A stretch of 64,000 bases of DNA from an uncultured Pelagibacteraceae bacterium (GTDB lineage: Bacteria > Pseudomonadota > Alphaproteobacteria > Pelagibacterales > Pelagibacteraceae), in NCBI GenBank assembly GCA_902595815.1, contig CACJRL010000008.1, positions 1 through 64,000 on the forward strand, read 5' to 3'. A program made the position numbers and the translations under genes. The notes beneath the pieces are model-generated. The model ran no database searches, was not told the origin of the DNA, and saw nothing but the letters and a program-made list of their open reading frames with translations. Positions 16,984-25,762 of the stretch are shown here, one piece after another; within the stretch, counting starts at the first letter, position 1, and every line of letters starts with the position of its first letter.

Positions 16984-17456
16984 GAGTTTTCATTCCTTAA
17001 AGCACTAATTAACCAAAAAACTATAGCAACAACACTCAACCACATGCCAACCGACGCTGCATAATAAAAAGGATAAAAATATATTTCTAAATCAATAGTT
17101 ACTCTTTCATTTTTAAAAAAAGCCATAGCTTCTTTTGTTGTTGCATATGCCATCATGGACATAATCACTATCATTAAAATAAATCTAAAAATGTTTATAA
17201 AAATTTGAAAAGTATTGTTTGATACATTTTTTATAAAATCAGCAGAGACATTTGCATTTAAAAAGAAAGCCCTCGGCATTGCTAAGAAGGCAACCAGGGC
17301 CATTCCAAACTCAACTAATTCAATTGTTCCTGTAACAGGAGAATTTAGAAATCTTCTACCAAAGACATCACAAAAAGTTAGTATAGCTAAAGATAATAAT
17401 ATTAATCCTGATATAATTGCTGAAAGATCAAATATGTAATTAATTTTAAATTTCAT
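16980..17456 (-). CDS. dctQ: TRAP transporter small permease DctQ
   Basis: A 158-aa protein with four hydrophobic segments, the usual DctQ topology. The FCDVFGRRFLNSPVTGTIELVEF-like region (residues about 27-50) carries the family's R-R-F-x-x-x-P pattern, and RAFFLNANVSADFI follows. It forms the membrane complex with DctM, overlapping it by 4 nt. It is transcribed divergently from the FAH-family gene, with 53 nt between their starts, so both promoters must lie in that short gap. Confidence 0.88.
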   Translation of the reverse strand: MKFKINYIFDLSAIISGLILLSLAILTFCDVFGRRFLNSPVTGTIELVEFGMALVAFLAMPRAFFLNANVSADFIKNVSNNTFQIFINIFRFILMIVIMSMMAYATTKEAMAFFKNERVTIDLEIYFYPFYYAASVGMWLSVVAIVFWLISALRNENS

Positions 17457-17509
17457 TTGATAAACTTTCTTCTAATTTATCAGAGATTAACGTATAAAGT
17501 TATAAAAAT

Positions 17510-18367
17510 ATGAAATTTATCTCATTCAATCATGATAACAGTGAAAAGTTTGGAATTATTGAAAATAATTTAATAACCGATCTAACTGGAAAGATAGATG
17601 GAGCTTCAAGTTTAAAAGAATTAATAAAGATAAAAAAGATTAAAGAAGCAAAAGAATATGCAAAGAGTAATCCAGGATCTATAAAACCTGATCAAATTAA
17701 ATATTCTCCTTTAATACCTAATCCAGGTAAAATTATATGTGTAGGTTTGAATTACAGTGAACATGTAAAAGAAACAAACCGTACTGTTGAGGAAAACCCA
17801 GTCATATTTCACAGATTTCCAGAAAGCCAAACAGCTCATATGCAAGCAATACAAAGACCAACTGTATCAGAAAGTTTAGACTTTGAAGGAGAAATGGCAG
17901 TTGTAATGGATGAGGGTGGCAAACACATCAAACCAGAGGATGCATTAAAACACATTGTTGGTTATTCTTGTTACAACGAAAGTACTATAAGAGAGTGGCA
18001 AAGACATACTAGACAATTTGGTATGGGAAAAAATTTTGAAAAAACAGGAAGTTTTGGTCCTCACATGGTTTTAGCAGAAGACATTCCAGACTATAAAAGT
18101 TTAACAATAGAGACTAGGCTTAATGGTGAAGTAATGCAAAATGCTAAACTAAGTCAATTAATTTTCGATATACCAATTTTAATTTCTTATGTATCCAAAG
18201 CTATGGCATGGAGAGCAGGTGATGTTTTGGTAACAGGAACTCCTGGTGGAGTAGGCTTTAAAAGAAATCCACCTGTTTTTATGAAACCAGGAGACAATGT
18301 TGAAGTCGAAATCACTGATATTGGTGTTTTATCTAACACTATTAAGGATGAAATAATCTCAAATTAG
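17510..18367 (+). CDS. Fumarylacetoacetate hydrolase family protein
   Basis: A 285-aa FAH-family enzyme. NPGKIICVGLNYSEHVKE begins the catalytic domain (about residue 75), and the metal-binding acids lie in LDFEGEMAVVMD near residue 128; GDVLVTGTPGGVGFKR is the conserved C-terminal substrate loop. The family cleaves C-C bonds in or hydrates ring-cleavage products such as acylpyruvates and hydroxymuconate derivatives. With the adjacent extradiol-type dioxygenase and FAD monooxygenase, a role in aromatic meta-cleavage is plausible. It is 36 nt upstream of dctP and probably co-transcribed. Confidence 0.85.
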   Translation: MKFISFNHDNSEKFGIIENNLITDLTGKIDGASSLKELIKIKKIKEAKEYAKSNPGSIKPDQIKYSPLIPNPGKIICVGLNYSEHVKETNRTVEENPVIFHRFPESQTAHMQAIQRPTVSESLDFEGEMAVVMDEGGKHIKPEDALKHIVGYSCYNESTIREWQRHTRQFGMGKNFEKTGSFGPHMVLAEDIPDYKSLTIETRLNGEVMQNAKLSQLIFDIPILISYVSKAMAWRAGDVLVTGTPGGVGFKRNPPVFMKPGDNVEVEITDIGVLSNTIKDEIISN

Positions 18368-18403
18368 AGTTAAAATTTTAATATAAATTTTAGAGGGAGA
18401 AAT

Positions 18404-19417
18404 ATGAAAAACAAAATAATTGGATTTGTTTTTGGTGTTTTAAGTTTAGGTATAGTAAATGCTGCTTCAGCAACTGAACTTAAACTTGCAACATTTGAAC
18501 CACCAAAAGCATTTATCGCAAGCAAAATTCTTGCTGCATGGGCTGACAAAGTAAACGAATGTTCAGCTGGAGCAGTTAATGTTAAAATGTTTGCAGGAGG
18601 TGTATTAGGAAAACCACCACAACAATATGATATTGTTACAAAAGGTGTAGCAGACATTTCATGGACGGTACTTGGATATATCGGAGGACAGTTTCCATTG
18701 AGTTCTGTAATTGAATTACCTTTTTTAACAAAAACTTCAAAAGCAGGATCTAGAGCTTTAAATACTCTTTATGAAGAAGGTTACTTAGATAAAGAGATGG
18801 CGGGAATTAAACTAATTGGTTTACATTCTAATCCTGGTTATCAAATACATATGAAGTCAGATAAAGTTGTAAGACCTGCTGACTTCAAAGGTAAGAAAAT
18901 GAGAGTACCAAGTAAAATTGCTGGAACAATTTTAAAAACTCTTGGAGCAACTGGTGTAAGAGTGCCAGCTCCTGGAACATCGGAAGCACTTAACAAAGGT
19001 GTAATTGATGGAACTCCATTCCCTTACACTGCTATCGGATCTTTCAGACTATTTGATGTAACTAAGTATCACACTGAAGTTAACATAACTAATGCAACAT
19101 TTGGTTTGATAATGAACCAAGGTAAATACGATGGATTATCAGCCAAAGGTAAAGGATGTGTAGATAAATTTAGTGGTCAGTGGTTTGGTGACTGGGCATC
19201 TGGATTAATAGATAGTCAAAATGCTAAAATGAGAGTTGAGGTAGAGAATAAATCTGGACATGAGATCATAGTAGCTTCTGATGATGTTATAGCTGAATAT
19301 AAGAAAATATTAGCACCTATCGAAGCAAACTGGCTTGCTGAAATGAAAGGCAAAGGCCTTGATGGAGACGCAGTACTAAAAAGAGCAAGACAAATAATAT
19401 CTAAAATAGACGGTTAA
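18404..19417 (+). CDS. dctP: TRAP transporter substrate-binding protein DctP
   Basis: A 337-aa periplasmic binding protein with an N-terminal signal peptide (residues 1-22, ending NAASA). Family marks include AGGVLGKPPQQYDIVTKG and GKKMRVPSKIAGTIL, where the Arg is the carboxylate-binding residue in DctP proteins. It probably serves the dctQM pair on the opposite strand at 15673-17456. GAGGGAG about 5 nt before the ATG is a strong Shine-Dalgarno, and a 13-bp stem-loop follows the gene, both fitting high expression. Ligand unknown; neighbours suggest an aromatic or other catabolic acid. Confidence 0.92.
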   Translation: MKNKIIGFVFGVLSLGIVNAASATELKLATFEPPKAFIASKILAAWADKVNECSAGAVNVKMFAGGVLGKPPQQYDIVTKGVADISWTVLGYIGGQFPLSSVIELPFLTKTSKAGSRALNTLYEEGYLDKEMAGIKLIGLHSNPGYQIHMKSDKVVRPADFKGKKMRVPSKIAGTILKTLGATGVRVPAPGTSEALNKGVIDGTPFPYTAIGSFRLFDVTKYHTEVNITNATFGLIMNQGKYDGLSAKGKGCVDKFSGQWFGDWASGLIDSQNAKMRVEVENKSGHEIIVASDDVIAEYKKILAPIEANWLAEMKGKGLDGDAVLKRARQIISKIDG

Positions 19418-19431
19418 TTTAAACCTAATTT

Positions 19432-19461
19432 TTGAGCCTGCATTAAATAATGCAGGCTCAA
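19432..19461 (+). terminator. Stem-loop after dctP
   Basis: A perfect 13-bp inverted repeat, TTGAGCCTGCATT / AATGCAGGCTCAA, with a 4-nt loop lies 14 nt after the dctP stop. It is followed by TCTTAATCC rather than a clean T-run, so it may act as a weak terminator or as a 3' mRNA stabiliser that raises dctP levels over the genes behind it. Confidence 0.7.
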
Positions 19462-19484
19462 TCTTAATCCTGTATAATAATTGA

Positions 19485-20459
19485 ATGGCAATAAATGCAT
19501 TAAGCTACATCGGTGTTAATTCAGATCGAATTGAAGACTGGTCAGATTATTCTAGAAAATGTTTGGGAATGCAGCAAGTGGATAGGGCAAAAGACTCTCT
19601 TTCATTTAGAATGGATGATCAAAAGCAAAGATTAGTTGTTACGGGAGACACTGGAGATAGTTTGGCTTTCATGGGCTGGGAAGTTGAGAAAAAAGAAGAT
19701 TTAAAAATGTATGCTGATCGACTTGAGAATAATAATATCCCAGTAACTCATGGACAATCCTCATTTGCAGATAAAAGATTTGTTAAAGATTTAATTTATT
19801 TTAAAGACCCTCAGGGCAATCAGATAGAATTAATATTTGATCCAATGAAAGATAATGATCCTTTTAAACCATCTAGACCAATTTCAGGATTTAAAACTGG
19901 TGCATTAGGAATGGGCCATGTTGTTTTACATGCTAAAGATTTTGATAAACTTGTTCCTTTCTATAAAGACCTTTTAGATTTTAAAATCAGCGATTATAGC
20001 AATACACCAATATCATTATGTTTCTTTCATGTTAATGGTAGACATCATAGTTTTGCATTGTTTGGATCGGGTCAACAAGGATTTCACCATTTTATGGTTG
20101 AGTACAATTCTTTAGATGATGTTGGGCAGGGATATGACTTAATGAATTTAAAAGACGATAAAATTGCTTATACAATGGGAAGACATACTAATGATTACAT
20201 GACTTCATTTTATTCAATAACACCATCAGGTTTCTTTGTAGAAAATGGATGGGGTGGAAGAATAATTGACCCTAAGACGTGGGAAGCTATTGAAACGTTT
20301 GAAGGTCCAAGCTTTTGGGGACATGAAAGATTGTATTTGCCAGAAGAGGAAAGAAAAAAATTTAGAGATAAAAGAATGCAAACTGCTGCAGAAGGTAAAC
20401 AAGCTCCTTTATTAGTAGATTGCCCTTGGCTATATTCAAATATTGCTAAAAAGAAATAA
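19485..20459 (+). CDS. Extradiol dioxygenase-like VOC protein
   Basis: A 324-aa protein of two vicinal-oxygen-chelate repeats, the architecture of type I extradiol ring-cleavage dioxygenases (BphC type). The metal triad appears intact: His145 (MGHVVLH), His201/202 (FHHFMVE) and Glu253 (FFVENGWGG). Probable catalytic His188 (GRHHSF), His234 (GRHTNDY) and Tyr243 are also present. It should cleave a catechol-type substrate next to its hydroxyls using Fe(II) and oxygen. It sits 12 nt before a hydroxylase gene of the MhpA type. The exact substrate cannot be named. Confidence 0.85.
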   Translation: MAINALSYIGVNSDRIEDWSDYSRKCLGMQQVDRAKDSLSFRMDDQKQRLVVTGDTGDSLAFMGWEVEKKEDLKMYADRLENNNIPVTHGQSSFADKRFVKDLIYFKDPQGNQIELIFDPMKDNDPFKPSRPISGFKTGALGMGHVVLHAKDFDKLVPFYKDLLDFKISDYSNTPISLCFFHVNGRHHSFALFGSGQQGFHHFMVEYNSLDDVGQGYDLMNLKDDKIAYTMGRHTNDYMTSFYSITPSGFFVENGWGGRIIDPKTWEAIETFEGPSFWGHERLYLPEEERKKFRDKRMQTAAEGKQAPLLVDCPWLYSNIAKKK

Positions 20460-20471
20460 ATTTAAAAATTA

Positions 20472-21917
20472 ATGAAAGAATATGATGTAATAATTGTTGG
20501 ATTAGGTCCAACAGGAGGAACTTTAGCAAACTTATTAGCAATCCAAGGTTATTCAATTTTAATTTTAGAAAAAGAAAATAGTTTTTATCCTCTTCCAAGA
20601 GCAGTCCATTTTGATGACGAGGTTATGAGAGTATTCCAAACAATCGGAATTACAGATAAATTTCTAAAATATACTTTAATTAATAAAGGTACTAAGTTTG
20701 TAAATAAAAAGGGTGATGTAATTTTAGATTGGCCTAGACCAAAAGAAATAACTGAAAATGGATGGTATCCAAGTTATAGATTTCACCAACCTGATTTAGA
20801 AAGGCAATTACGAAATAGACTTAAATCTTTTAAAAAGGTTTATATCCAACAAAATACCAAACTCTTAAAAGCTACAAATACTAAAAATAACGTTCAAATA
20901 ATTTATCAAGACATAAAAAATAATAAAATTCTGAATATTGAGGCTAAATATTTAATTGGTTGTGATGGTGCAAACTCAACGGTCCGAAATCAAATAAAAA
21001 CAAATATGAGTAATTTAGGATTTACTCAAAAATGGGCAGTGGTTGATTTAATTTTGAATAAAAAGAAAAATAATCTTCCAGATCGTACAATTCAATTTTC
21101 TAACAAAGTAAGACCTGCAACTTATTGCAGAAATGTAGGCAGAAGAAGAAGGTGGGAATTTGTGATTAATAACAAAGAAAAAGAAGAAACCATTATGTCA
21201 GAAAAGTACATATGGAATTTCCTTAAACCATGGCTTAGTAAAAAAGATGCTAAACTAGAGAGAAAAACTATATACACATTCAAATCTGCAATTAGTAAAA
21301 GTTGGAGAAAAGGTAGAATATTCATTGCTGGAGATGCTGCGCACTTGATGCCACCTTTTATGGGCCAAGGAATGTGCGCAGGAATAAGAGATGTTTCAAA
21401 CTTGGCATGGAAAATATCTCATTGTTTAAAGAATAATCATTCTGATAAATTACTTAATACATATCAAAGTGAAAGATATTCCAATGTAAAAGAGTATGTA
21501 AGCACAACTATGAGAATGGGTTCATTTATAAATGCTGTCAGCTCAACAAAAATTACAAAAAATATTTCTTCAAACAAAGAAGGAGTAAAATCTATGAAAT
21601 CTATTAAGCCGAAACTGGGCAAAGGACTTGGAAAAGTTAATGATAAACTTCGAGGTAAAATATTCCCTCAATTTAAATTAAAAAATGGAAAAAATTTAGA
21701 TGAAAAATTTTCTTCAAAACCCATTGTAATAATTTCACCAAAATTAAAGAAAAAAATTTCCAATAAAATTAATTATGTACTGTCTAATAATGTAAATGGT
21801 TTAAGTGAATATCTTAATAATATAAAATCTGAGGGACTTATAGTTAGACCAGACAGATTTATAATTAGTTCTATAAAATCTAATAAAATTTCAAAAATAA
21901 AAAATTATTCAATTTAG
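20472..21917 (+). CDS. FAD-dependent aromatic hydroxylase (MhpA-like)
   Basis: A 481-aa class A flavoprotein monooxygenase. The N-terminal GxGxxG is VGLGPTGGTLAN, the middle DG motif is IGCDGANSTVR (near 165), and the GD motif is IAGDAAHLMPPFMGQGM (near 288). The family hydroxylates phenolic rings such as 3-(3-hydroxyphenyl)propionate with NAD(P)H. It lies 12 nt after the extradiol dioxygenase gene, a pairing expected for hydroxylation followed by ring cleavage. The C-terminal 100 residues are poorly conserved and Lys-rich. Its 3' end overlaps the convergent BKACE gene by 9 nt. Confidence 0.85.
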   Translation: MKEYDVIIVGLGPTGGTLANLLAIQGYSILILEKENSFYPLPRAVHFDDEVMRVFQTIGITDKFLKYTLINKGTKFVNKKGDVILDWPRPKEITENGWYPSYRFHQPDLERQLRNRLKSFKKVYIQQNTKLLKATNTKNNVQIIYQDIKNNKILNIEAKYLIGCDGANSTVRNQIKTNMSNLGFTQKWAVVDLILNKKKNNLPDRTIQFSNKVRPATYCRNVGRRRRWEFVINNKEKEETIMSEKYIWNFLKPWLSKKDAKLERKTIYTFKSAISKSWRKGRIFIAGDAAHLMPPFMGQGMCAGIRDVSNLAWKISHCLKNNHSDKLLNTYQSERYSNVKEYVSTTMRMGSFINAVSSTKITKNISSNKEGVKSMKSIKPKLGKGLGKVNDKLRGKIFPQFKLKNGKNLDEKFSSKPIVIISPKLKKKISNKINYVLSNNVNGLSEYLNNIKSEGLIVRPDRFIISSIKSNKISKIKNYSI

Positions 21918-22694
21918 ATTTAATTCCTCTTTTATAATTTTTATTTTTGTTTCATTATCTTGAGCAATTTCACCTGAAGGAAGATATAATGAATTTTCAA
22001 ATCCAATTCTTATTTTTCCACCAAGTTTTATTGCTTCTTTCAAACAAATAAATTCTTCTTTTTCAAAAGCGCATATAGCCCAATCTGCTTTAAATTTATT
22101 TTTTTCTAATTTTTCTAAATATAAAGGTATTTTATTTGGATCACTAATTTTTCCAGTATAGTGACCAATTACAAATAAGCACCAAGTGTTATCTTTTTCA
22201 ATTTCAGATTTATTTAAAACATTAGAAAGTAAATCTATATCCTCTGGTTCATGACAAATATGTTGAACATTAATTTTTTCATCAAATAAATATTTATACA
22301 GTTTTATATCTTCATCAGTAGGATTTCTGCTTGGAATTAATTCTCTAATTGCAATTGATATTCCTGGTGGCTTAACATCGTATGCATATTTACGCATTTC
22401 ACCTGGTGAATATCTCCCAACAGCCTCAGTAGTAACTTGTAAGTGCATGTTAGGAACTATCTTATTTAATTTTATTAATGCTTCACTGCAGTCATTAGCG
22501 TCTAATATATGTTGGCTATTTTTATCTCTGATGTGGAAATGAATTGCCTCAGCACCTGCTTCGTATGATAATTTTGCGGTATTAACAATTTCATCAATAG
22601 TTATAGGAACTTTTGGATGATCCTTCTTCATAGGTCTCACTCCGTTGGGTGCTACCATAATTTTTGGGAGTTCTTTTGGTTGATAAAATTGCAT
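21909..22694 (-). CDS. BKACE-family (DUF849) beta-keto acid cleavage enzyme
   Basis: A 261-aa TIM-barrel protein of the 3-keto-5-aminohexanoate cleavage family. The zinc-binding His pair appears in AIHFHIRD (His52, His54) and APNGVRPMKKDHPKVPIT is the typical N-terminal strand. The family condenses a beta-keto acid with acetyl-CoA and splits it into acetoacetate and a CoA ester. It is a little shorter than the usual 270-300 aa. It is alone on the minus strand, convergent with the hydroxylase and divergent from the DAO-family oxidase. Its substrate is unknown. Confidence 0.82.
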   Translation of the reverse strand: MQFYQPKELPKIMVAPNGVRPMKKDHPKVPITIDEIVNTAKLSYEAGAEAIHFHIRDKNSQHILDANDCSEALIKLNKIVPNMHLQVTTEAVGRYSPGEMRKYAYDVKPPGISIAIRELIPSRNPTDEDIKLYKYLFDEKINVQHICHEPEDIDLLSNVLNKSEIEKDNTWCLFVIGHYTGKISDPNKIPLYLEKLEKNKFKADWAICAFEKEEFICLKEAIKLGGKIRIGFENSLYLPSGEIAQDNETKIKIIKEELNLN

Positions 22695-22758
22695 AATTAA
22701 AGTCTACTCTTTTTTGAAAAAAATAAATAATATTTTTAACAAATAAACTATTATTCAA

Positions 22759-24063
22759 TTGGATTTAATTAACGACAACTCCTGTGGGTGGACAAATCAA
22801 CTTCCTGAAAGAAGTAATATTAAATTACTAGATCAAGATATTTACTGTGATTATTTGATTGTAGGAGCTGGGTATACGGGATTGTCAGCTGCCAGAAAAC
22901 TTTCAGACATAAAAAAAGATAAAAAAATTGTTCTCATTGATGCCCAATTAGCAGGAGAGGGTGGTAGCTCAAGAAATTCAGGTTATCTTGTTGATACTAC
23001 ATTGAATGATGGTTTTACATCAAATAGCGATAAAGAGAATTATTTAAAAAAAACAAAAATATACCATTTAGGTATAGAGGCTGTGAGAAAATTTATAAAA
23101 GAATATCAAGTTGATTGTGATTGGAATGAATGTGGAAAATATTTTGCTTCTTCGAAAGAACAGGATGAGACAAAAGCTCAATCGTTCAGTAAATTATTAA
23201 ATAGTCTTGGTTTTAAAAATAGAATTTTGTTTAACAAAGAGTTAACTGAAAAATTGGGAACGCCTTTTTATAAAATTGGAGTTTTTACCTCAGGAGGAAT
23301 ACTTTTAAACCCTGGTAAATTAGCTAGAGCAATGGTTGATACTTTACCAGATAATGTAAAAGTATATGAAAATTCACAAATTAACGGTTGGAAAAAGATT
23401 AACAACAAAATTGAATGTTTTACAAAAAAAAACAAAATAACAACTAAAAAAATCATATTTTGCACAAACGGTTTTTTGAAATCTTTAAAAGTAAAAAAAA
23501 ATTATAGCTTTCCAATTACATTAACTGCCAGTCTTACGAGAAAACTAACAGATAAAGAGTTTAAAGATATAGGATCTCCAAAAGAATGGGGCGTTCTTCC
23601 AATAAGACCTATGGGTGCTACAATTAGAATGACTAAAGATAGGAGAATACTTATAAGAAACACTGCAGAGTTAAGAAACCCTTTTTCAATGAATAGAAAT
23701 GAATTAAATAAAAGAGTTGCAATTCATAAAAAAGGTATCAAAAAAAGATTTAAACAATTACCTGATAATATAATAGAGAGCAGTTGGTCAGGGATTGTAT
23801 GTAGAAGTGGTAATAGCTCTCAAATATTTGAAAAAATTGATGATAATATTTTTAGCGCAGGCTGTTACAATGGATCTGGAATTGGAGTAGGAACACTATT
23901 CGGTGAACAAATAGCTCTAATGGCCTCTAATCAACAATCTAATGAAATTGAAGTAATACAACAAAGAAAAAAACCAAACTGGTTACCACCACAACCCTTT
24001 TTAAATTTAGGAATATACACTAGATTAGCTTACGAAAGGATAAAAGCTCAAACTGAAATTTAA
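22759..24063 (+). CDS. FAD-dependent oxidoreductase, DAO family (PuuB-like)
   Basis: A 434-aa glycine/D-amino-acid-oxidase family flavoprotein. DYLIVGAGYTGLSAARKL (from about residue 30) is the FAD fold, preceded by GWTNQLPER as in gamma-glutamylputrescine oxidases, and GGSSRNSGYL is the flavin-proximal motif. GCYNGSGIGVGTLFGEQIA near the C-terminus closes the FAD site. It probably oxidises a secondary or primary amine to an aldehyde or imine. The best start is a TTG at 22759; no ATG lies near the conserved N-terminus. The stop overlaps the next ATG (TAATG). Confidence 0.85.
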   Translation: MDLINDNSCGWTNQLPERSNIKLLDQDIYCDYLIVGAGYTGLSAARKLSDIKKDKKIVLIDAQLAGEGGSSRNSGYLVDTTLNDGFTSNSDKENYLKKTKIYHLGIEAVRKFIKEYQVDCDWNECGKYFASSKEQDETKAQSFSKLLNSLGFKNRILFNKELTEKLGTPFYKIGVFTSGGILLNPGKLARAMVDTLPDNVKVYENSQINGWKKINNKIECFTKKNKITTKKIIFCTNGFLKSLKVKKNYSFPITLTASLTRKLTDKEFKDIGSPKEWGVLPIRPMGATIRMTKDRRILIRNTAELRNPFSMNRNELNKRVAIHKKGIKKRFKQLPDNIIESSWSGIVCRSGNSSQIFEKIDDNIFSAGCYNGSGIGVGTLFGEQIALMASNQQSNEIEVIQQRKKPNWLPPQPFLNLGIYTRLAYERIKAQTEI

Positions 24064-24269
24064 TGAAAAAAAATTTAAAGCTTATAGTTTTTTTAGTATT
24101 AGGAATTATAGCTCTTTACATCTCAACTAATTATTATAACGATTTTAATAGAAGCAAAACTATTAAAGCATGTATAATTGGAAAAGCTGAATTAGATTCT
24201 AAAAAAACTAAAGAGGACAGATTATCAAATGAACAAATTAAAAAATTTTGTGAAGATCAAATAAAATGA
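24063..24269 (+). CDS. Small membrane-anchored protein
   Basis: A 68-aa protein with one N-terminal hydrophobic segment (about residues 5-22) and a polar, Lys-rich tail containing two Cys (KACIIGK and KFCEDQ). It overlaps the DAO-family oxidase by 1 nt and the aminotransferase by 4 nt, so it is translated within the operon. No family is recognised. A periplasm-facing tail with a possible disulfide is an inference. Confidence 0.7.
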   Translation: MKKNLKLIVFLVLGIIALYISTNYYNDFNRSKTIKACIIGKAELDSKKTKEDRLSNEQIKKFCEDQIK

Positions 24270-25414
24270 TGAAAAAATCAAAAAGATCAGATGTTGATCC
24301 ATTTATAGTAATGGATGTAATGGAATCAGCAAGAATTGCAGAGGAAAAAGGTAAAGATATAATTCATATGGAGGTAGGGCAGCCAGGAACACCAGCGCCT
24401 AAGATTGCAAAAGATTATATTACTAATGAGATAAACAAAAACAATCTAGGCTATACCGTATCACTTGGTCTACCAGCTTTAAGAGCTAAAATTTCAAAGT
24501 TATATGGAGATTGGTACAATTTAGATCTTAATCCAAATAGAATAGTAGTTACAACAGGCTCTTCTGGAGCTTTTATATTATCCTTTTCTGCATTGTTTGA
24601 TAGTGGAGACAGAGTTGGAATTGGATCTCCAAGTTATCCTAGCTATAGACAAATACTAAAATCACTAAGTTTGGAAACCGTAGATATTCAAACTAAACTT
24701 CAAAATAGATTTCAACCTGTACCAGATGATATTCTAAATAATAACTTAAATGGAATTCTTGTTGCATCACCTGCAAATCCAACTGGGTCTATGCTAGACA
24801 AACAATCTTTAGAGAATTTAATTAATACTGCAAACGAGAATAATGTAAGCTTTATTAGTGATGAAATTTATCACGGAATTCAATATGAAAATAATCCAAC
24901 TTCAGCTTTAGAGATTACAGATAATTGTTATGTAATTAATTCTTTTTCAAAATACTTTTCAATGACTGGTTGGCGAATAGGTTGGATGGTTGTACCAAAT
25001 GATCATGTCAGACAAGTAGAAAGACTTTCACAAAATTTGTTTGTTTGTCCTCCACACGCAAGTCAAGTTACAGCCCTTGCTTCATTAGATGCAAGTGAAG
25101 AGTTACAATCGAATGTTGAGGTATATAAAAAAAATAGAGAGATACTTTTAGAAGAATTACCTAAAGCAGGACTAAAAAAATTTTCACCACCTGACGGAGC
25201 TTTTTATATCTATGTTGATATTTCTGAATATTCAAATGATAGCTTAGCTTTTTGTAAAAAAGTTTTAGATGAAGCAAATGTTGCTATAACACCAGGAATT
25301 GATTTTGATCAAAAAAGAGGAAATTCTACTATCCGATTCTCATATGCCAGAAGCACAAAAGATATAATTGAAGGTGCAAAGAGAATTAAAGATTTTATGT
25401 CTAAAAATTATTAA
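24266..25414 (+). CDS. Aminotransferase class I/II
   Basis: A 382-aa fold type I PLP aminotransferase of the aspartate aminotransferase superfamily. NSFSKYFSMTGWRIGW holds the PLP Lys (near 235), ASPANPTGS the Asn ligand and SDEIYHGI the Asp-x-x-Tyr pair; the C-terminal RFSYARS Arg binds the substrate carboxylate. The amino donor is not determinable. It ends the operon with the DAO-family oxidase and is followed immediately by a hairpin terminator. A second in-frame ATG at 24269 is an equally possible start. Confidence 0.87.
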   Translation: MMKKSKRSDVDPFIVMDVMESARIAEEKGKDIIHMEVGQPGTPAPKIAKDYITNEINKNNLGYTVSLGLPALRAKISKLYGDWYNLDLNPNRIVVTTGSSGAFILSFSALFDSGDRVGIGSPSYPSYRQILKSLSLETVDIQTKLQNRFQPVPDDILNNNLNGILVASPANPTGSMLDKQSLENLINTANENNVSFISDEIYHGIQYENNPTSALEITDNCYVINSFSKYFSMTGWRIGWMVVPNDHVRQVERLSQNLFVCPPHASQVTALASLDASEELQSNVEVYKKNREILLEELPKAGLKKFSPPDGAFYIYVDISEYSNDSLAFCKKVLDEANVAITPGIDFDQKRGNSTIRFSYARSTKDIIEGAKRIKDFMSKNY

Positions 25415-25460
25415 AAGGGGTCAGCTCAATTGGTTATTACCAAAAGAGCTCCCCTTTTTT
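25413..25460. terminator. Bidirectional hairpin terminator
   Basis: AAAAGGGG-tc-AGCTC (25413-25425) pairs with GAGCT-CCCCTTTTTT (25446-25460), enclosing an inner TTGGT-tatt-ACCAA hairpin. A T-run follows on the plus strand, ending the aminotransferase operon. Read on the minus strand the same stem is followed by TTTTAATAATTTTT, so it could also end a transcript coming from the right. Confidence 0.75.
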
Positions 25461-25660
25461 ATGCCATTTTGGCCAAATCCATCAAATGGATTTAGTTTGT
25501 GTTATTTTAATTATGTGATATCTCACCAGCTAAGTGTCAGGTGGCGTTATTCTAAGCATTTGCACCTCCTTCACTTATAAAAATAAGTTTTAGGTAGGTT
25601 GTATTCAACAAATTTATTTCTATTTTTTATAAATATATTATTTGAATACAACCTATCTCT
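25461..25660. ncRNA. Candidate structured non-coding RNA region
   Basis: In the 348-nt gap between the aminotransferase and the 63-aa protein gene no convincing ORF is seen, but several inverted repeats occur: AAATCCAT-caa-ATGGATTT (25475-25493), CTTATaaaaATAAG (25574-25587) and a 14-bp stem TAGGTTGTATTCAA/TTGAATACAACCTA (25595-25608, 25642-25655). Between them, the plus strand has CACCTCCTT, identical to the anti-Shine-Dalgarno of 16S rRNA, which read on the minus strand is a strong SD before an ATG and nine codons. The minus strand would finish at the bidirectional terminator. The strand and function are undecided. Confidence 0.45.
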
Positions 25661-25762
25661 TTAGTAGATTCTCGATATCAAAATCATCAAAATAATCCCA
25701 AGGTCTTAAATGAAACTTATGTCACAGAGACAGATAATAAATATATTTGTAATTAAAATATT

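Noticed and set aside
25368-25580. A 70-codon plus-strand ORF starting inside the aminotransferase gene and running through the terminator
   Set aside because: It reads through the terminator hairpin and several inverted repeats, and overlaps the aminotransferase 3' end in another frame; a non-coding or opposite-strand RNA explains the structure better.
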